A stretch of DNA of 64,000 bases from Treponema bryantii. Its GTDB lineage: Bacteria > Spirochaetota > Spirochaetia > Treponematales > Treponemataceae. Position 1 is the first letter of the stretch. Every line of letters begins with the position of its first letter. The stretch lies in the NCBI RefSeq assembly GCF_036492245.1, contig NZ_AP025286.1, positions 1,736,001 to 1,800,000 of the forward strand, in the 5' to 3' direction. Shown here piece by piece: positions 37,101-46,100 of this stretch. The position numbers and the translations under genes are program-made. The notes beneath the pieces were generated by a model, which was not told the DNA's origin, made no database searches, and was given only the letters and a program-made list of their open reading frames with translations.

Positions 37101-40100
37101 ACTTCAACGGAGAATTTGAAGTTCCTTCACTTAAGACAGAAATTGCAGGCTTCAAGTTAGTACTTGATGCTCCTACAATCAACTTTAAGGAATTCAAGAT
37201 CGGATTCTCAAGAGCATATCTTGAATTACCTGAGTTCTTTAATGCTTCAGGAGCAAATGTATCTATATATGATATTGTAGTTACAGCACAGAGTGGTTTG
37301 AGTATCGGTGGTGCAGGCTTTACATTGCCAGACTTCAAGCTTGGAGAATTCGGCTTTAAGAATATCGGTGCAGAATTCCGAATGCAGGATGGAACATACT
37401 TTATTTCCGGCCACGGTGGAATCATCCTTCCTAATGTTGGAGAAATTGAAGCAGCCCTCTGCTTTACTGAGGTAAGTGAAATTTATCCAATCGGTCTTAA
37501 ACATGCATACTTCAGCTTTGAAGCAGCTACAGGTATTCCTCTTGGAGCAACTGGATTATGTTTAAGTGGAATCCGAGGAGGTTTAGGTTACGGATATCCT
37601 GACGAGGTTCCTGAAAAATATCAGAAACTCTTTGGAGAAAAAGGCCCACGTGTTCAGTTAGGTCTTACAGTAAAAGATACTGAAGGTGGTCATCTTGCAA
37701 AAGTAACAGCTGATGCTTGGATAGATATTGAAAAGATTACCTGGATATTGGAAGGAAAAGCAACAATTCTTTCTGGTACTTTGAATATTACAGCAGAAGC
37801 AGCAGCTATTATTACAAATAACTGTTTTGCAACCGGAATGAAGGTAAACATCAAGTTTGTCCGCGGTTCTATTGAACTTTACATCTTTGACCAGAACGGA
37901 ACTCTAAAATTCTCTGGAGCTGGTGAAGCTAAGTTTGGTATGCCTAAGGGGGAACTGTATGATGGCTGGTTAATCAGTATTCCACCATGTGATATCTGGC
38001 TCGGCGGCTTTGGTGTAATGTTCGGAGACTTTACAAACGGAAAACGAGGATTCTTAGGTTATATTGATATTGAGTTCTGCGGATTCAACTGGGGAAGAAT
38101 CGGAGCCTTTGTAGGTACTGGCGGACTTGATCTAAGAGTTTCAAGTTATGATATCTGCCGTCCGGATGGAATCAGCTTCAAATCTATGAACAGGGCTGTA
38201 CGGGGTCCTGTAGTAAATACACTTGATATTGCAAGTGCTAAGTATACTAACACAATGCTTGATGCAGGAGGCACTATCTATAAGGTTACTATTCCTGGTG
38301 GAAAGTCAACTCAGATAAAACCTTCATATGCTTCAAGAGCTGGCAGACAGAATCTTCTTAGGGGAGGAGAAACTACTCAGGAAGAGGCTCCTGTAAAGAC
38401 ATCATTTGTAATCGGATATCTTGAAGGAGATCCTGAGTTTACAGTTTACTCTCCAAGCGGAAAGAAATTTAAGGCTGGAGATGAAGGAATTGATACACAG
38501 TACATCGAAAGCGGATTACTTATTAATATTGATTATCCGGAAGGTGGAGAATGGACAATCAGTGTTGATAACATGGAAGAAGGAACTTATGAACTTGCAG
38601 TATTCGGCGTAGAAAAGATTCCTGCTGTTACTGTAGAAGAACCTTCAAGCGGTGTATTGAATGTTACAGATTCTATATATGTAAGCGGATACTCTTCAGA
38701 AAAGAATAAAGATGTTTATATCTTTGCAAGTACAGATGAATATGCTCCTGTAGTAGAACTTGGATGCCTGAAGACAGATTCTGAAGGTAAGTTTGCAGGT
38801 TATGTTTCAACAGATAATATTGCAGATGGCGAATATATTATCTCTGCAAGAGTTGTAACTAATGATGATATGTATTCACCTGCAGGAATTGCTTCTGGAA
38901 AATACAATGTAAACAGAAGCGGATTGAAATTAAAGGCTCCTGCAAATGTATATGTAACAGAAAGCGAAGAAAACAGAATGAAGCTTCTGTGGACAAATAC
39001 AAACGGCAGCCGTACAGCAGGTTACAAACTCAAGACTATTACAGACGGAAAAGAATCTGAAGATAATCTTGGAAACATCTCAGAACTTTATATTTCAAAT
39101 TATCAGCCTGGCAGCAATGTTTCATACAGCCTTTGTGCATATGATGAATATGGTAATGAAAGTGATTATACAGATTATGTAACTTATGTAGTCGGTGAAG
39201 ATAATTCTGAAAACAATAAGGTTTATATCAGGAATAAGGTAATAGAACTTACTGCTAAGAAAGGTACAACTTCAGAATGTACAGTTGATGTTTCATACAA
39301 GAACTGGAAAGATGAAGTTTCATATGTAAGGGCTTCAAAAGTAGAGACATCAAGAGATTATAATGCGATGTCTACAGAAGAATACCTTGAACTTGTTCAG
39401 AGCGAAAATAAGCAGACTGCTGATGAAGAACTTCCTGTAGAAGTTTCATTCGAAAAGAATGTACAGATATCAAAGGATGGAAACAGCCTTAAGATATATG
39501 TAAATCCATCAGACACATGTGCAGAAGGAGAATATACAGTAGAGTGTGAAGTAGCAAACGATAACAGTCCGGACAATAAGGACAGCTTCACATTAAAGAT
39601 TACTGTAGAAAACCCAAGTCCAGTTATTACAGCTGTATATCCAGTAACTGTAGACGGAACAAAAGAAAATGAAATCACAATTTATGGTGAAGGTTTTGTT
39701 CCAGGAGTAAAATACTATCTTGGAAATAAAGAAGTAATTACAGTAGAGAGTGAAGATGAAAATCTGTTCTGCAGAACATTAAAGCTTCCTGTTTTGACTG
39801 AACGGGGAATGTATAAGGTTCGTGTATTGAATGATAAAGGTGAAGAAGCAGAGTATGAGCTTGGAGTAATTATTCCTTCATACGACGTAAACCTTTATAC
39901 AACAGAACTGTATCTGAATAAAGGACAGACAGGAATCTTCAACATTAGTGTAAGTCCATTTGACGGATATGAAGAAGATGCAGGTTTCTCAATCGAAGAA
40001 TGCAGTGACCAGCTTAGTGTTGAATTACCTGTAATTCCGATGAATGAAAACGGCAGCATCAATGTTAATACACAGAATGCTGAAGAAGGTGACTATAAGA

Positions 40101-43100
40101 TAGTTGTTAAGGCATCTTCAGGAAAGACATTTGAACTTACCGTACATGTAACAGCAGAAAAGATTCTGCCGGTAATTACATCATTCAATCCATATAAGCT
40201 GAACAAAGGCTGTGATGCTTCTGTTATGGGTTATGGATTTGGAGATAATGGTAAGCTTTACTTAAATGACAGTGAGCTTGAAGTACAGTCTTATAGTGAT
40301 TCGAAGATTGATTTCGTAGTTCCTGCAGATATAGAAGGCGACAGTGTTACTATATATGTAGAAAATGAAAACGGAAAATCAGAAATTGTAACTAAGAATG
40401 TTTATGAGTACAGTTACACAGTTCGAATTCCAAAAGATAAATATACATTGTCTGGTGGAGAAAGCGAGACTGTAAATATTGCAGTAAACGGTTATGCAAC
40501 AAATGTAAAACTTAAGGCTGAACCGGAAGCTGGTGCTCCATTGACAGTAAGTTTGTCTAAAGATGTTGTTTCAACAAATGCATATGTAGAAATGCAGGTT
40601 ACATGTAACGAAGATGCTGAACCTGGAGAATACAGCATTGTAATTACTGCAGAAGGAAACAATATTAATATTACAAAAACTGTAAAGGTAACAGTTCTCA
40701 GTGATATGAAGATTGTTACAGAAAAACTTGCAGAAGCTGTACTTGGAGTTAAATATGAAAATAAACTTGAAGCAGAAACTGAAGGTGCTCAAGTAATTTG
40801 GAAAGTAAGCAGCGGAAGCCTGCCTCTTGGAATCAGACTGAACAGCACAACAGGTGTTCTCGAAGGAACTCCAAGTGTAAGCGGTGAATTCAGCTTTACT
40901 GTAAAGATTTCTAAAGTTGATGGAACATTCTGTGAAAAAGATTTGACCCTTATTGTTAAGGATGAAATCTGGGAAATGAATGGAAAGAATGGCGGAAATA
41001 CAAACAGTGTTGTAAGTGACATTCCTTCTAACAGCCAGGAATACTGGAATGCAAAACTGAAGGAGTCTGTAGCAAATATTTACAGTAATGGAAGTAAAGT
41101 TGTTGTCCTTACAGAGTCTGGAAGAATGTATATCTTCAGCGAACATGGAAAGCAGCTTTATGATTCAACAAATATCTTCTACAAGAAGGGATTCATTACA
41201 AGCCGTTACTTCTATGGAATTACAAAGAATAACGTTCTTGAAGCACGTACTCTTGAAAAAGGATTCTTAATGTGGAATCGTGAAAATGTAAGTAACATGA
41301 CATATAATTCATCTGTACTGATTGCACAGCTTGAAGAGAATGCTATGCGAATAGATCCTGTAAACGGAACTCTTGCAGAAGAACTTCCATTCAGTCTCAC
41401 AGATACAAATTATGTATGGAATAATACCTGTCTGTATGCATACACTGGAAATAAGTTATATGGATTATATGGAACTGATAAGACACTTGAACTTGAAGAA
41501 GTAATTCTTAAAGTAAGTGCAGATAGTGACGGCTTTGTAATTCTTACAGAGAATAAATTGTACAGCTACACATCAGAACTTGAATTGAAGATTGAAGGTA
41601 TGATCAGAAATGAGAAATCTTGCAGTCTGGCAATTTCAGCAGGTGAGATAGCAGTTTCTAATAACAAGGCAACAGTTCTTTATGATCGTGAAAACCTTAA
41701 GGTAAAGCATGTTTATGCCGGAAGTTCAATTGCAGCACTCGCAAATGAAAAACTTGTACTTGCTGATTCAACAAAACTTAGCGTAAACAATGTTTATAGT
41801 GGAAATGAGATCTGGAATGTAAAGGGTAATATTACAGCAGTTGCAATGTGTAACGGAAAACTGTTTGCTGCAGATAAGAACATCCTTCGTTCATACGAAG
41901 GCAGCAGCAATACAAGCGCTCCTTGTGTAACAGTTACTTATTCAACTCCTGCAGACGGAACTGATAACTGGTATAAGGGACTTCCAGTTGCCACAATCAA
42001 GGCTGATGATAAGGAAACTTATGTTGAAAGCATCTGGTACCGTCATAACGGAGGAGAATTCAAACCTTATACAGAATCATTTACTGTAGTTGAAGGTGAC
42101 AATTTAATTGAAGCCTACGCATTTGATTCTAAGGGAATGAAGAGTGATATCGTAACAAGTTACATAAAGACAGATATCACAATTCCAGAAAGCAGCATCT
42201 ATATAACACCTGTAAAGAATGAAAAGGGCTGGTATGAAAATGATGTAACGGTACGCTTTACAGCATATGACAGCGGTTCTGGAGTAAACAGAATTGTTGT
42301 AAACGGAAATGTTTACGATAAGCCACTCGAGTTTACAAAAGAAGGTACCTATGAGCTTACATGGTATGCTGTAGATAATGCCGGAAACAAGGAAGAAGAA
42401 CGTACTGAAGTTATTCAGCTGGATAAGTATAATCCGACAACTGGAATTAATGTAAGAAGTGATAAGGGATTAAGTATCATCCGTCTTGAAGCACAGGATA
42501 GTTATTCAGGAATAGATTACATCAAGTATGTACTGGATAACGGAAATGAGAAGACTTATGAAAATGAGCTTTTGATTTACGAACCTGGACGTCATACAAT
42601 CCGCTGGCAGGTATTTGATAAGAGCGGAAGAAAGTCTGGCCTTATGACTCAGACATTTGTAGTACAAAGAGAAGATGGAATTGGAAACTTCATGGCATTT
42701 GCTGAATTGAATGGCAAAAAACATGAGGTAAAGACTCCGTTCTCATATGACAGTCAGATTTATGCCAACGATGCTTCAGATTATACACAATGGCCTTACA
42801 TGTACTGGGAACGTGCTTACCTTCATACACTTCCATGGTATGTAACAGGTGGTGACTACATTCAGTATCTTGGATCAGACATGAACATAAAGGGTAAAAG
42901 AACTGTAGAGTTCTATCTGAAAAAGAATATTACCCTTTACATGTTTGCTGGTCCTGAAATGGCTGTAGACAGCAGCTGGACATTAGTAGAAAAGAAGTTT
43001 GGTATGCAGGGCCACTGGTATAAAGATGGCTGGAACGTCTACAAACGAAAAGCTTCTAAGGGCGAAAAGATTGTTGTAGAAGTTGGAAGTAACGTACTGG

Positions 43101-43138
43101 CGTTGCCGGTAATCACAGCTAAACAGGAAAATAATTAA
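28151..43138 (+). CDS. Giant exported multidomain beta-repeat protein (4995 aa)
   Basis: One uninterrupted 15-kb reading frame. Order: signal peptide ending SYA (residue 22), then a Gly/Ser stretch; Ig-like or OmpL47-type repeats (about 150-1400) with the recurring VDNAGN...ID.T.P hallmark; a long beta-rich region of unknown family (about 1450-3060) including about nine 80-120-residue units of the LP..LP..L.G..V.I..F.I..DG type (2300-3060); an FN3 unit (about 3590-3685); two TIG/IPT units (about 3820-3905 and 4000-4085); a putative-Ig (He_PIG) unit (about 4190-4270); a propeller-like region (about 4275-4590); more Ig-like units (to about 4845); and a C-terminal domain with many Trp and Tyr. 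No membrane anchor or autotransporter barrel. Codon use changes near base 30330. Likely a surface or fibre protein; function unknown. Confidence 0.85.
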   Translation: MKLKKFILSLFLSIIFILNSYAGGSSGGGGSSGPKLVRYTDSLTSVNNLSDTAFSSYTINIIGVYDNDSESNKASVTLTANNGLLKFNDLSSKNNSYYRKIYFKGTLTVSSDCTSTVTKANGVTQQMTTGYQVQNNDKVFVSFPTGESTFTYQFIQDNTQPNIEEENKPKQYYNLSNKTFSFTAEDTGCGINTASYKIKCSALGIDNNSNSIELGTDTKDGIYEFIYSVSDYVGNENKQTITITFDKTNPVVTFSQKPSLVCKEAVIQASVTEANPDILEYYYTYNNKEEHGSCNGVVTLKQPGEYSNFYFKAIDKTGNEGKTKQTIDFKIDTVAPVITVKEDYKKEWTNSPVTIVATATDNYGYDYSSWKYSIDNDTKISFSKQEKFEKPFDLDTGIHEIYIYVSDNVKNEAKSKKITLKIDKEKPNNLVITNSCNNSWTKASSVTVSVKAKDSHSGISHYLYSFDNKKWEMGSSVTVSEECNKTVYFKAVDNAGNISDVSSSKIMIDTSKPNPPTLTNSANEDWTKANSVTVSANSTDGSSGISHYLYSFDKSTWKKGSSVTVTEECNKDVYFKCVDNAGNESNVAKSSIKIDRTKPEITIETPIPSRSQRYKIEANSTDSASGITSIKYEIYKDGKLVKLSEKKQQTSITLEWENNGTYTIKFTAFDKAGNEFSTKEYTIEVDNIGPVLTFKSVPNPLVWVKSANIEATTNSPDVLPNTNTWIYYYQYENGTENSGKGRKFTLTDHGKVKVWFSVEDDCGNTGFSEKKEIKIDTKAPVFNTSFTQQGNKITATATDADSGLNNNSYKWSLDDKTYYTGNEATLNDGTNQIVYFTVEDNCGNRTLPTTYKIELVDTTPPKMNFTPDSYNYKDKLTLKNISITDNITGVKTVEYYVDNNLLTRKEKVDSTIELDVWNFEPGIHNVWLKAYDVQGNSAESEKRPFTIDRTIPSITNNKFIYESNEITDDDFIGKNELTVEIEASDDSGTIKSIHYGVSATEGVEPENWKVQAEHTIILNNAQNALQNGINFIYVKAEDIAGNCSVPLIKAIIKDTGKPGKALISSTTHKFANDVKDVELNTTASFVLKPTRTSGAGIKGYRYSLEEGVSETNTRVITSGTIESKSMEILDFEELADNKENEFYFLKVWCIGGNDLESDETIYSFRVDTTPPAGLYISLNPQVNYSNSYFYNDDVTNVSWNIPRDLTGIEKYELEITADGEKLYSADTKNTSAVINVKNLCKAKNLKAGKLDVQVTAYDYAKNSVEAARSFNFDFEAPVFENEINIEEVEGNPVARNIIWGTITDAQSECDQIVIEYRRLDEDNAKSNRVVLNAEDSKLPESYTISTFRNDTAYFLSVTGYDKAGNTAKQEKWFAVGDAVIPPVIKSEYRELSNGIIITGIKEKRSDGTWLTDGKLILPDNIRVYAINTENGNEEKERITELIINDETLIADDNSIPSALFNSSSQKYETQCGQFVFENQNFIYEAENGIALTDVNVEVPVENKVKDTETVHFERIELGYPNALYINAVSNELDTPVTVKTGGFDIQNVNKIEIEGEAYRLNNSRSSIFFEPKNINIVTASQDKEIPLTNTYTDSSFNSVYGDIDGTNLELVLNDVTYIIKKAGISGNTINIYEAEVELPEGYTPSKLNIKNFSIDDESLEVTQGKYFEAESLTVTENGITVIENGIVTIGKDGKLVVSGILNIGTEYGAVEVTDLEIKNDGLDIEKGCNVSSYSFVLYGYNVSVTKAIYSKDKLLIKEGEIEVYGSKFNIEDLGIDTSVKDSVYKAGTAKGNSSFNSGYTAEQNISDLEIDTDGVFAKELKVPVFGTGEAWNLKHVLLRAAGTVSVTTTDEYNTQINGYDIQTKKTTFNGKEIVVENGIITNANGFKDNKLNIANVTLNSKALVSGGETAQNEVYTLDGWNVVFDKLSLANSGLTGKATVQNEDEDYEIEIAFESFTVKADGSFATGKVIEEDSYIIKNEYYFELSNAVINQNAQNNKYEVVSSKPKLVTGENESIELSKLYIDSEGNLRIDTSKNKYTFTTSNGCEMDIEETSFDGEQFYLKGSGKPGAFTNYSTSDVTLTLSPAMKVSSEYADIDYNYTYKGWNIKGHGVQYKKNYIEIVSNVVTFNGTEIEVGDLLFSMDGTLLGENIAAQDKFISIISNQSKITETRFSEEGLFATVNIALPETFKNSILAYNSVCLHPDGTYESETVISHAEIPLGKVTFNFDYVSLSKKGLSIGYAAIKVPELDNLSIELKGLSISSKGKVELKGCVTSPFRLWNMTFAISKLSIDEDKIDFKGTIRLPESLPGILSGRTVGIRNFSIGLDGKVREFDARLEGKYTIPFLDSFALAVTSVGVAYKNESPWIMMEEASLILPSTYCIDNISITDVAFNPLKGEFDFDTIKANTDLSTTISGIKFNLTSVSITKAMTIGFSGNAKFVGDDLPDFIKGKSVELKQFEIKSDGNIGNIDIQLNGLDGKIAPSIEVVELRDGSVAVRKEDGSNSLYLSVSGALEFTNKAPAFLLDANGKGGVALRIENFTIDASRPCITELDAYLSRKVNDKWTRDVKEINFDPNLGGTQLNDVYVAFYYNGEKDEGSVTLSGGLILPDSLPEGIGGTEVRLNKFEIALDGQIKAFAAEYNLEKTAIGSIELRDVHLGAEYKDEEIEYSVATTLLLPKEKFIQGIGGSTTKASLVFTASELKSVDAEFRLGDISIADGLKVNGVFIGVQKHGSAALQFSVGGRAVLPETLPEGLKGTEIAIRKFVINQYGEIEDLDIGARNINALLFDQLQLSGGSVVFSKGTQKDEFLIDVGGILEFSQNSSVPDGLKEACFAINKLQVSTKSGLVAFDAGLNEGIQFEVLGGVKVYVNQLFFSNEGFRVSAGAGLNFPSVDFGNVRFDASISMSWDGKITAFNGGLGELNVQIAGFKGSIKELYVGKFDNADSDFMVSLKECRLTLPGNFGSMGGSSFALKNATFDPNTGDFNGEFEVPSLKTEIAGFKLVLDAPTINFKEFKIGFSRAYLELPEFFNASGANVSIYDIVVTAQSGLSIGGAGFTLPDFKLGEFGFKNIGAEFRMQDGTYFISGHGGIILPNVGEIEAALCFTEVSEIYPIGLKHAYFSFEAATGIPLGATGLCLSGIRGGLGYGYPDEVPEKYQKLFGEKGPRVQLGLTVKDTEGGHLAKVTADAWIDIEKITWILEGKATILSGTLNITAEAAAIITNNCFATGMKVNIKFVRGSIELYIFDQNGTLKFSGAGEAKFGMPKGELYDGWLISIPPCDIWLGGFGVMFGDFTNGKRGFLGYIDIEFCGFNWGRIGAFVGTGGLDLRVSSYDICRPDGISFKSMNRAVRGPVVNTLDIASAKYTNTMLDAGGTIYKVTIPGGKSTQIKPSYASRAGRQNLLRGGETTQEEAPVKTSFVIGYLEGDPEFTVYSPSGKKFKAGDEGIDTQYIESGLLINIDYPEGGEWTISVDNMEEGTYELAVFGVEKIPAVTVEEPSSGVLNVTDSIYVSGYSSEKNKDVYIFASTDEYAPVVELGCLKTDSEGKFAGYVSTDNIADGEYIISARVVTNDDMYSPAGIASGKYNVNRSGLKLKAPANVYVTESEENRMKLLWTNTNGSRTAGYKLKTITDGKESEDNLGNISELYISNYQPGSNVSYSLCAYDEYGNESDYTDYVTYVVGEDNSENNKVYIRNKVIELTAKKGTTSECTVDVSYKNWKDEVSYVRASKVETSRDYNAMSTEEYLELVQSENKQTADEELPVEVSFEKNVQISKDGNSLKIYVNPSDTCAEGEYTVECEVANDNSPDNKDSFTLKITVENPSPVITAVYPVTVDGTKENEITIYGEGFVPGVKYYLGNKEVITVESEDENLFCRTLKLPVLTERGMYKVRVLNDKGEEAEYELGVIIPSYDVNLYTTELYLNKGQTGIFNISVSPFDGYEEDAGFSIEECSDQLSVELPVIPMNENGSINVNTQNAEEGDYKIVVKASSGKTFELTVHVTAEKILPVITSFNPYKLNKGCDASVMGYGFGDNGKLYLNDSELEVQSYSDSKIDFVVPADIEGDSVTIYVENENGKSEIVTKNVYEYSYTVRIPKDKYTLSGGESETVNIAVNGYATNVKLKAEPEAGAPLTVSLSKDVVSTNAYVEMQVTCNEDAEPGEYSIVITAEGNNINITKTVKVTVLSDMKIVTEKLAEAVLGVKYENKLEAETEGAQVIWKVSSGSLPLGIRLNSTTGVLEGTPSVSGEFSFTVKISKVDGTFCEKDLTLIVKDEIWEMNGKNGGNTNSVVSDIPSNSQEYWNAKLKESVANIYSNGSKVVVLTESGRMYIFSEHGKQLYDSTNIFYKKGFITSRYFYGITKNNVLEARTLEKGFLMWNRENVSNMTYNSSVLIAQLEENAMRIDPVNGTLAEELPFSLTDTNYVWNNTCLYAYTGNKLYGLYGTDKTLELEEVILKVSADSDGFVILTENKLYSYTSELELKIEGMIRNEKSCSLAISAGEIAVSNNKATVLYDRENLKVKHVYAGSSIAALANEKLVLADSTKLSVNNVYSGNEIWNVKGNITAVAMCNGKLFAADKNILRSYEGSSNTSAPCVTVTYSTPADGTDNWYKGLPVATIKADDKETYVESIWYRHNGGEFKPYTESFTVVEGDNLIEAYAFDSKGMKSDIVTSYIKTDITIPESSIYITPVKNEKGWYENDVTVRFTAYDSGSGVNRIVVNGNVYDKPLEFTKEGTYELTWYAVDNAGNKEEERTEVIQLDKYNPTTGINVRSDKGLSIIRLEAQDSYSGIDYIKYVLDNGNEKTYENELLIYEPGRHTIRWQVFDKSGRKSGLMTQTFVVQREDGIGNFMAFAELNGKKHEVKTPFSYDSQIYANDASDYTQWPYMYWERAYLHTLPWYVTGGDYIQYLGSDMNIKGKRTVEFYLKKNITLYMFAGPEMAVDSSWTLVEKKFGMQGHWYKDGWNVYKRKASKGEKIVVEVGSNVLALPVITAKQENN
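29426..29947 (+). repeat. Tandem pair of near-identical Ig-like units in the giant gene
   Basis: Two units of about 87 residues (about 426-512 and 513-598). They share SVTVS, SGISHYLYSFD, GSSVTV.EECNK.VYFK and VDNAGN in register. The DNA is also similar (for example GATTGGACTAAAGC against TCTTGGACTAAAGC), so this is a recent duplication compared with the other Ig units. Confidence 0.75.
35050..37340 (+). repeat. Array of about nine degenerate beta-rich repeats in the giant protein
   Basis: Units share a core LP-(x)-LP-x-x-(L/I)-x-G-x-x-(V/I)-x-(I/L)-x-x-F-x-(I/V)-x-x-(D)-G-x-(I/V), for example SLPGILSGRTVGIRNFSIGL, SLPEGIGGTEVRLNKFEIAL and TLPEGLKGTEIAIRKFVINQ. Spacing is roughly 80-120 residues. 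I cannot match it to a named family. Confidence 0.65.
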
Positions 43139-43154
43139 AAATAGGAGTGCAGAA

Positions 43155-46100
43155 ATGAAAAACATGAAAATTAAATTATTATCAGTTATGATTTCTGCTC
43201 TCCTGTGCTCACACCTGTGGGCCCAGGGGAGTGAAAGTGTAAGCTCTGAAGTTGATAGACAATTTGAAACAACATATTCCATCAAAGTTGATTCAGGTGT
43301 TAATAGTAGTATGAATGTTTATACGTTGGGATTAACATCAGAGAACGGTTCAACCAGAATAACAAATGGTTTTCAGCCTTCGGAAGGTTATTCAGCTTTT
43401 TTTGTAAGTGATGACAAAACATATTATAAATATGATTATGAGAATGGAAGTAATATTTGGAATAATTGTTCAAATACTGAAAAAGGAAAATTAGAAAAAC
43501 TTTATAATAAAGTATTGAATAGAAATGTAGTTTTTACTACCGAAGGAAATGAAAACTTCCTTTCAGATACAAGTTTTATTGAAATAGATGAAAACGAACT
43601 GGAAAATATTAGTACAGCAAAAAACAAAAAATTTTTAAGATCAGATGATAGAGGTTTTTCAGATTTATATGTTTATAATAAAAGAAAAGGTGTATTTGTT
43701 TATGCAGTAAAACTTCCTGAAACATCTAAGGTTCATGTATTATGTTTCAGAGATAAAAGATCAATTGCAGAAATAATACCTGATGGTATGAACGAGACAA
43801 CTTTTTATGAAAATTATAAAAAATGGCTTAAAAAAAATAATGATGAAAAACAAAAAGATATAAATGTTTCTTCATATAAAATGTTGTCAGTTTTAATATA
43901 TGATACGCTCCAAAAGGCAATGAACAAATCAAATGGACACTTTCATAATTTATATGATAATGACAGTGATATGGTTATTAGAAAATACCTTCAGCTTGCC
44001 ATGGACAATAAACGAAATGTTTATTTTTCAACACTTGAAAATCATTTAGTTAATCCTATTAATCCAGAACAGTATGAAATAATTACAGAAAAAGAAGGTC
44101 AGCAAATTGCACAAGAAGCTCAGCTATATCTAAATCATAGTGTTGTAGTAAAAAAATCAGTATTCAAAACTGTAATTGAAGCTATTGATGATTTAATTGC
44201 CTGGCTAACTGCTAATCCAAAAAAACAATCTGATGAATATTTTGATCAGCCACAAATTACAGGTGCACCTTTGCCTTACTTAGATAAAGGATTTGATACT
44301 CCTGAGTCATATAATAATAAACTCATTAAAAATATTGCAGTTAAAGGTGGCTGTGATGATATTGGTTTTTTGAATGGTATTTTATATAATTCAAATATAA
44401 ACACTTTTGTACCAAGAAAACCTTTGAGTGAAATATATGCTGAATATAAAACTTCAATTTCTAAAGGAACAAATTTTGATTCCAGTGATAAGTTTATCAG
44501 TTTTGCGGATTTAAATAAAATAAGTCTTGTAGTAAGTGATCTAACAGAAGCTAAAGTAGGTGATATAGTTTTATTTGAAGAAATAATAAATAAGAAGGAT
44601 GGAACAATAGTTTCAAATAATTTAAAAAATAAAAAAATTGGAATTATTGTTGAGCCTGTACAGTGTAATCAATCTTATGGAAGTAATCAGAAAGAAACTT
44701 TAGGTGATTTGACTGTTATATGGATGAATAAAGAAAAAGGAGCTGAAAAAGCAAAGTTATCAGAAATCTGGAAAACAGAGGATGGTTTTGAGGTTCCTAA
44801 ATATACTGAAATAAGAAGAATACTTAAGAACGGAAAAAGTACAAACATAAATACAAACTGGAATGTTTACGATAATAAAGTAACAGATTCTGGCGTTGAA
44901 ATTAACTGGATGAGAGAAAGTACTCAAGTTAGTAGTGAAAAGTATAGATGGATTCCTAATACAGGTGAATATCTTAGCCTGGAGAAGATTAAATTCTATG
45001 CATATAATCAATTTGGTATTCCAGTAAAAGGTAATTCTTGGAGAGTCTATTTAACAGGAGCAATAGATCGAGGTTATATAGAGGGAAATACACAAGGTAA
45101 TATTTACAATAATTCTAATTGTAAATTTGACATTAAAATTGGAGATACAACAGCTATCCTTAAGAAAACTAAAGGGCGATATGCTATCGAGTGGAATAAT
45201 GAAAATGCAATAAAAGAATATGCATTTATAATAGGTTCTGATAATCTTTTATATTATTATGATTATAAGACAAAAAATCTTGAAAAGAAACCTGTAGAAA
45301 TCCAAATAAGACCAGAAAGTGCTTCTGCAGCTCGACCAGGAGATGATTTACTTCTTGAGTTTAAATTACAAGAACTCAGTACAAATGAAAGTTTTACGGT
45401 AACTGTTCCTGCTAATAATTATATTGCAGTATATGATAAAAAAATGTTATGGCGAGCAAATTTATATTTAAATAAATCTGAAAATGCTCTTGGAGGAGAA
45501 GACTGGAATAATGCGCATCCTTGGGATGTTCCTTGCGACTCTGATACAGAAACAGAAAACCCGTGGTGGTGGAACGGTGACAGTACGCTGACAGCAGCCC
45601 AGAGATGGGGATACAACGAGTGGAACAAAAAAGAAGACGGCAGCAGGGGAGAGGGAAGGCAGTCTGAAATAGAAGGCTGGCACCGATTTACAGGCGGAAC
45701 GGAAAAAGAATTCAAAAGTGTAACTTACAGTTACGGTTCAAAAGATTCTCTTTCAGAATTTAATGTAGAAGTAAGGGCGCAGGACAACAAGATTGAAGAA
45801 TTACTTTCACTTTGGGAAGAACAGAATAATCAGCAGGAATCTCAGATGCCGCAAAATACATCTGAGATACAGGCTGATAATTTACCAGGTTCAAAATGGA
45901 AGTCATACGTATTCTATGAAAACGTCTCGGACTCAAGCTGGATACCTTCTGATTCACCGTATAAAACAAACGACAATGTTTCAGTTCCAGGCTGGTCATC
46001 ATATTTATGTGATTATGTAGATGGTTCTAAAGGGGAACTGGACTATCAAACTTCAATGCCGGATCATTCAAGCGGAATTGACTGTTCAGGACTTGCATAT

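Noticed and set aside
34870-37425. Long reading frames antisense to the giant gene (34870-35898, 35920-36453, 36958-37425)
   Set aside because: Their Ser/Pro/Phe-rich translations arise from the codon bias of the opposite strand. They lack ribosome sites and recognisable domains, and they lie inside a well-supported frame.
40571-41146. 191-aa Cys/Phe-rich frame on the - strand
   Set aside because: It has no SD or domain, and its composition is a mirror of the coding strand.
28151-43138. CRISPR or tandem short repeats in the giant gene
   Set aside because: The repeats are protein-level, 80-120 residues long and divergent at DNA level; there are no regular spacers.
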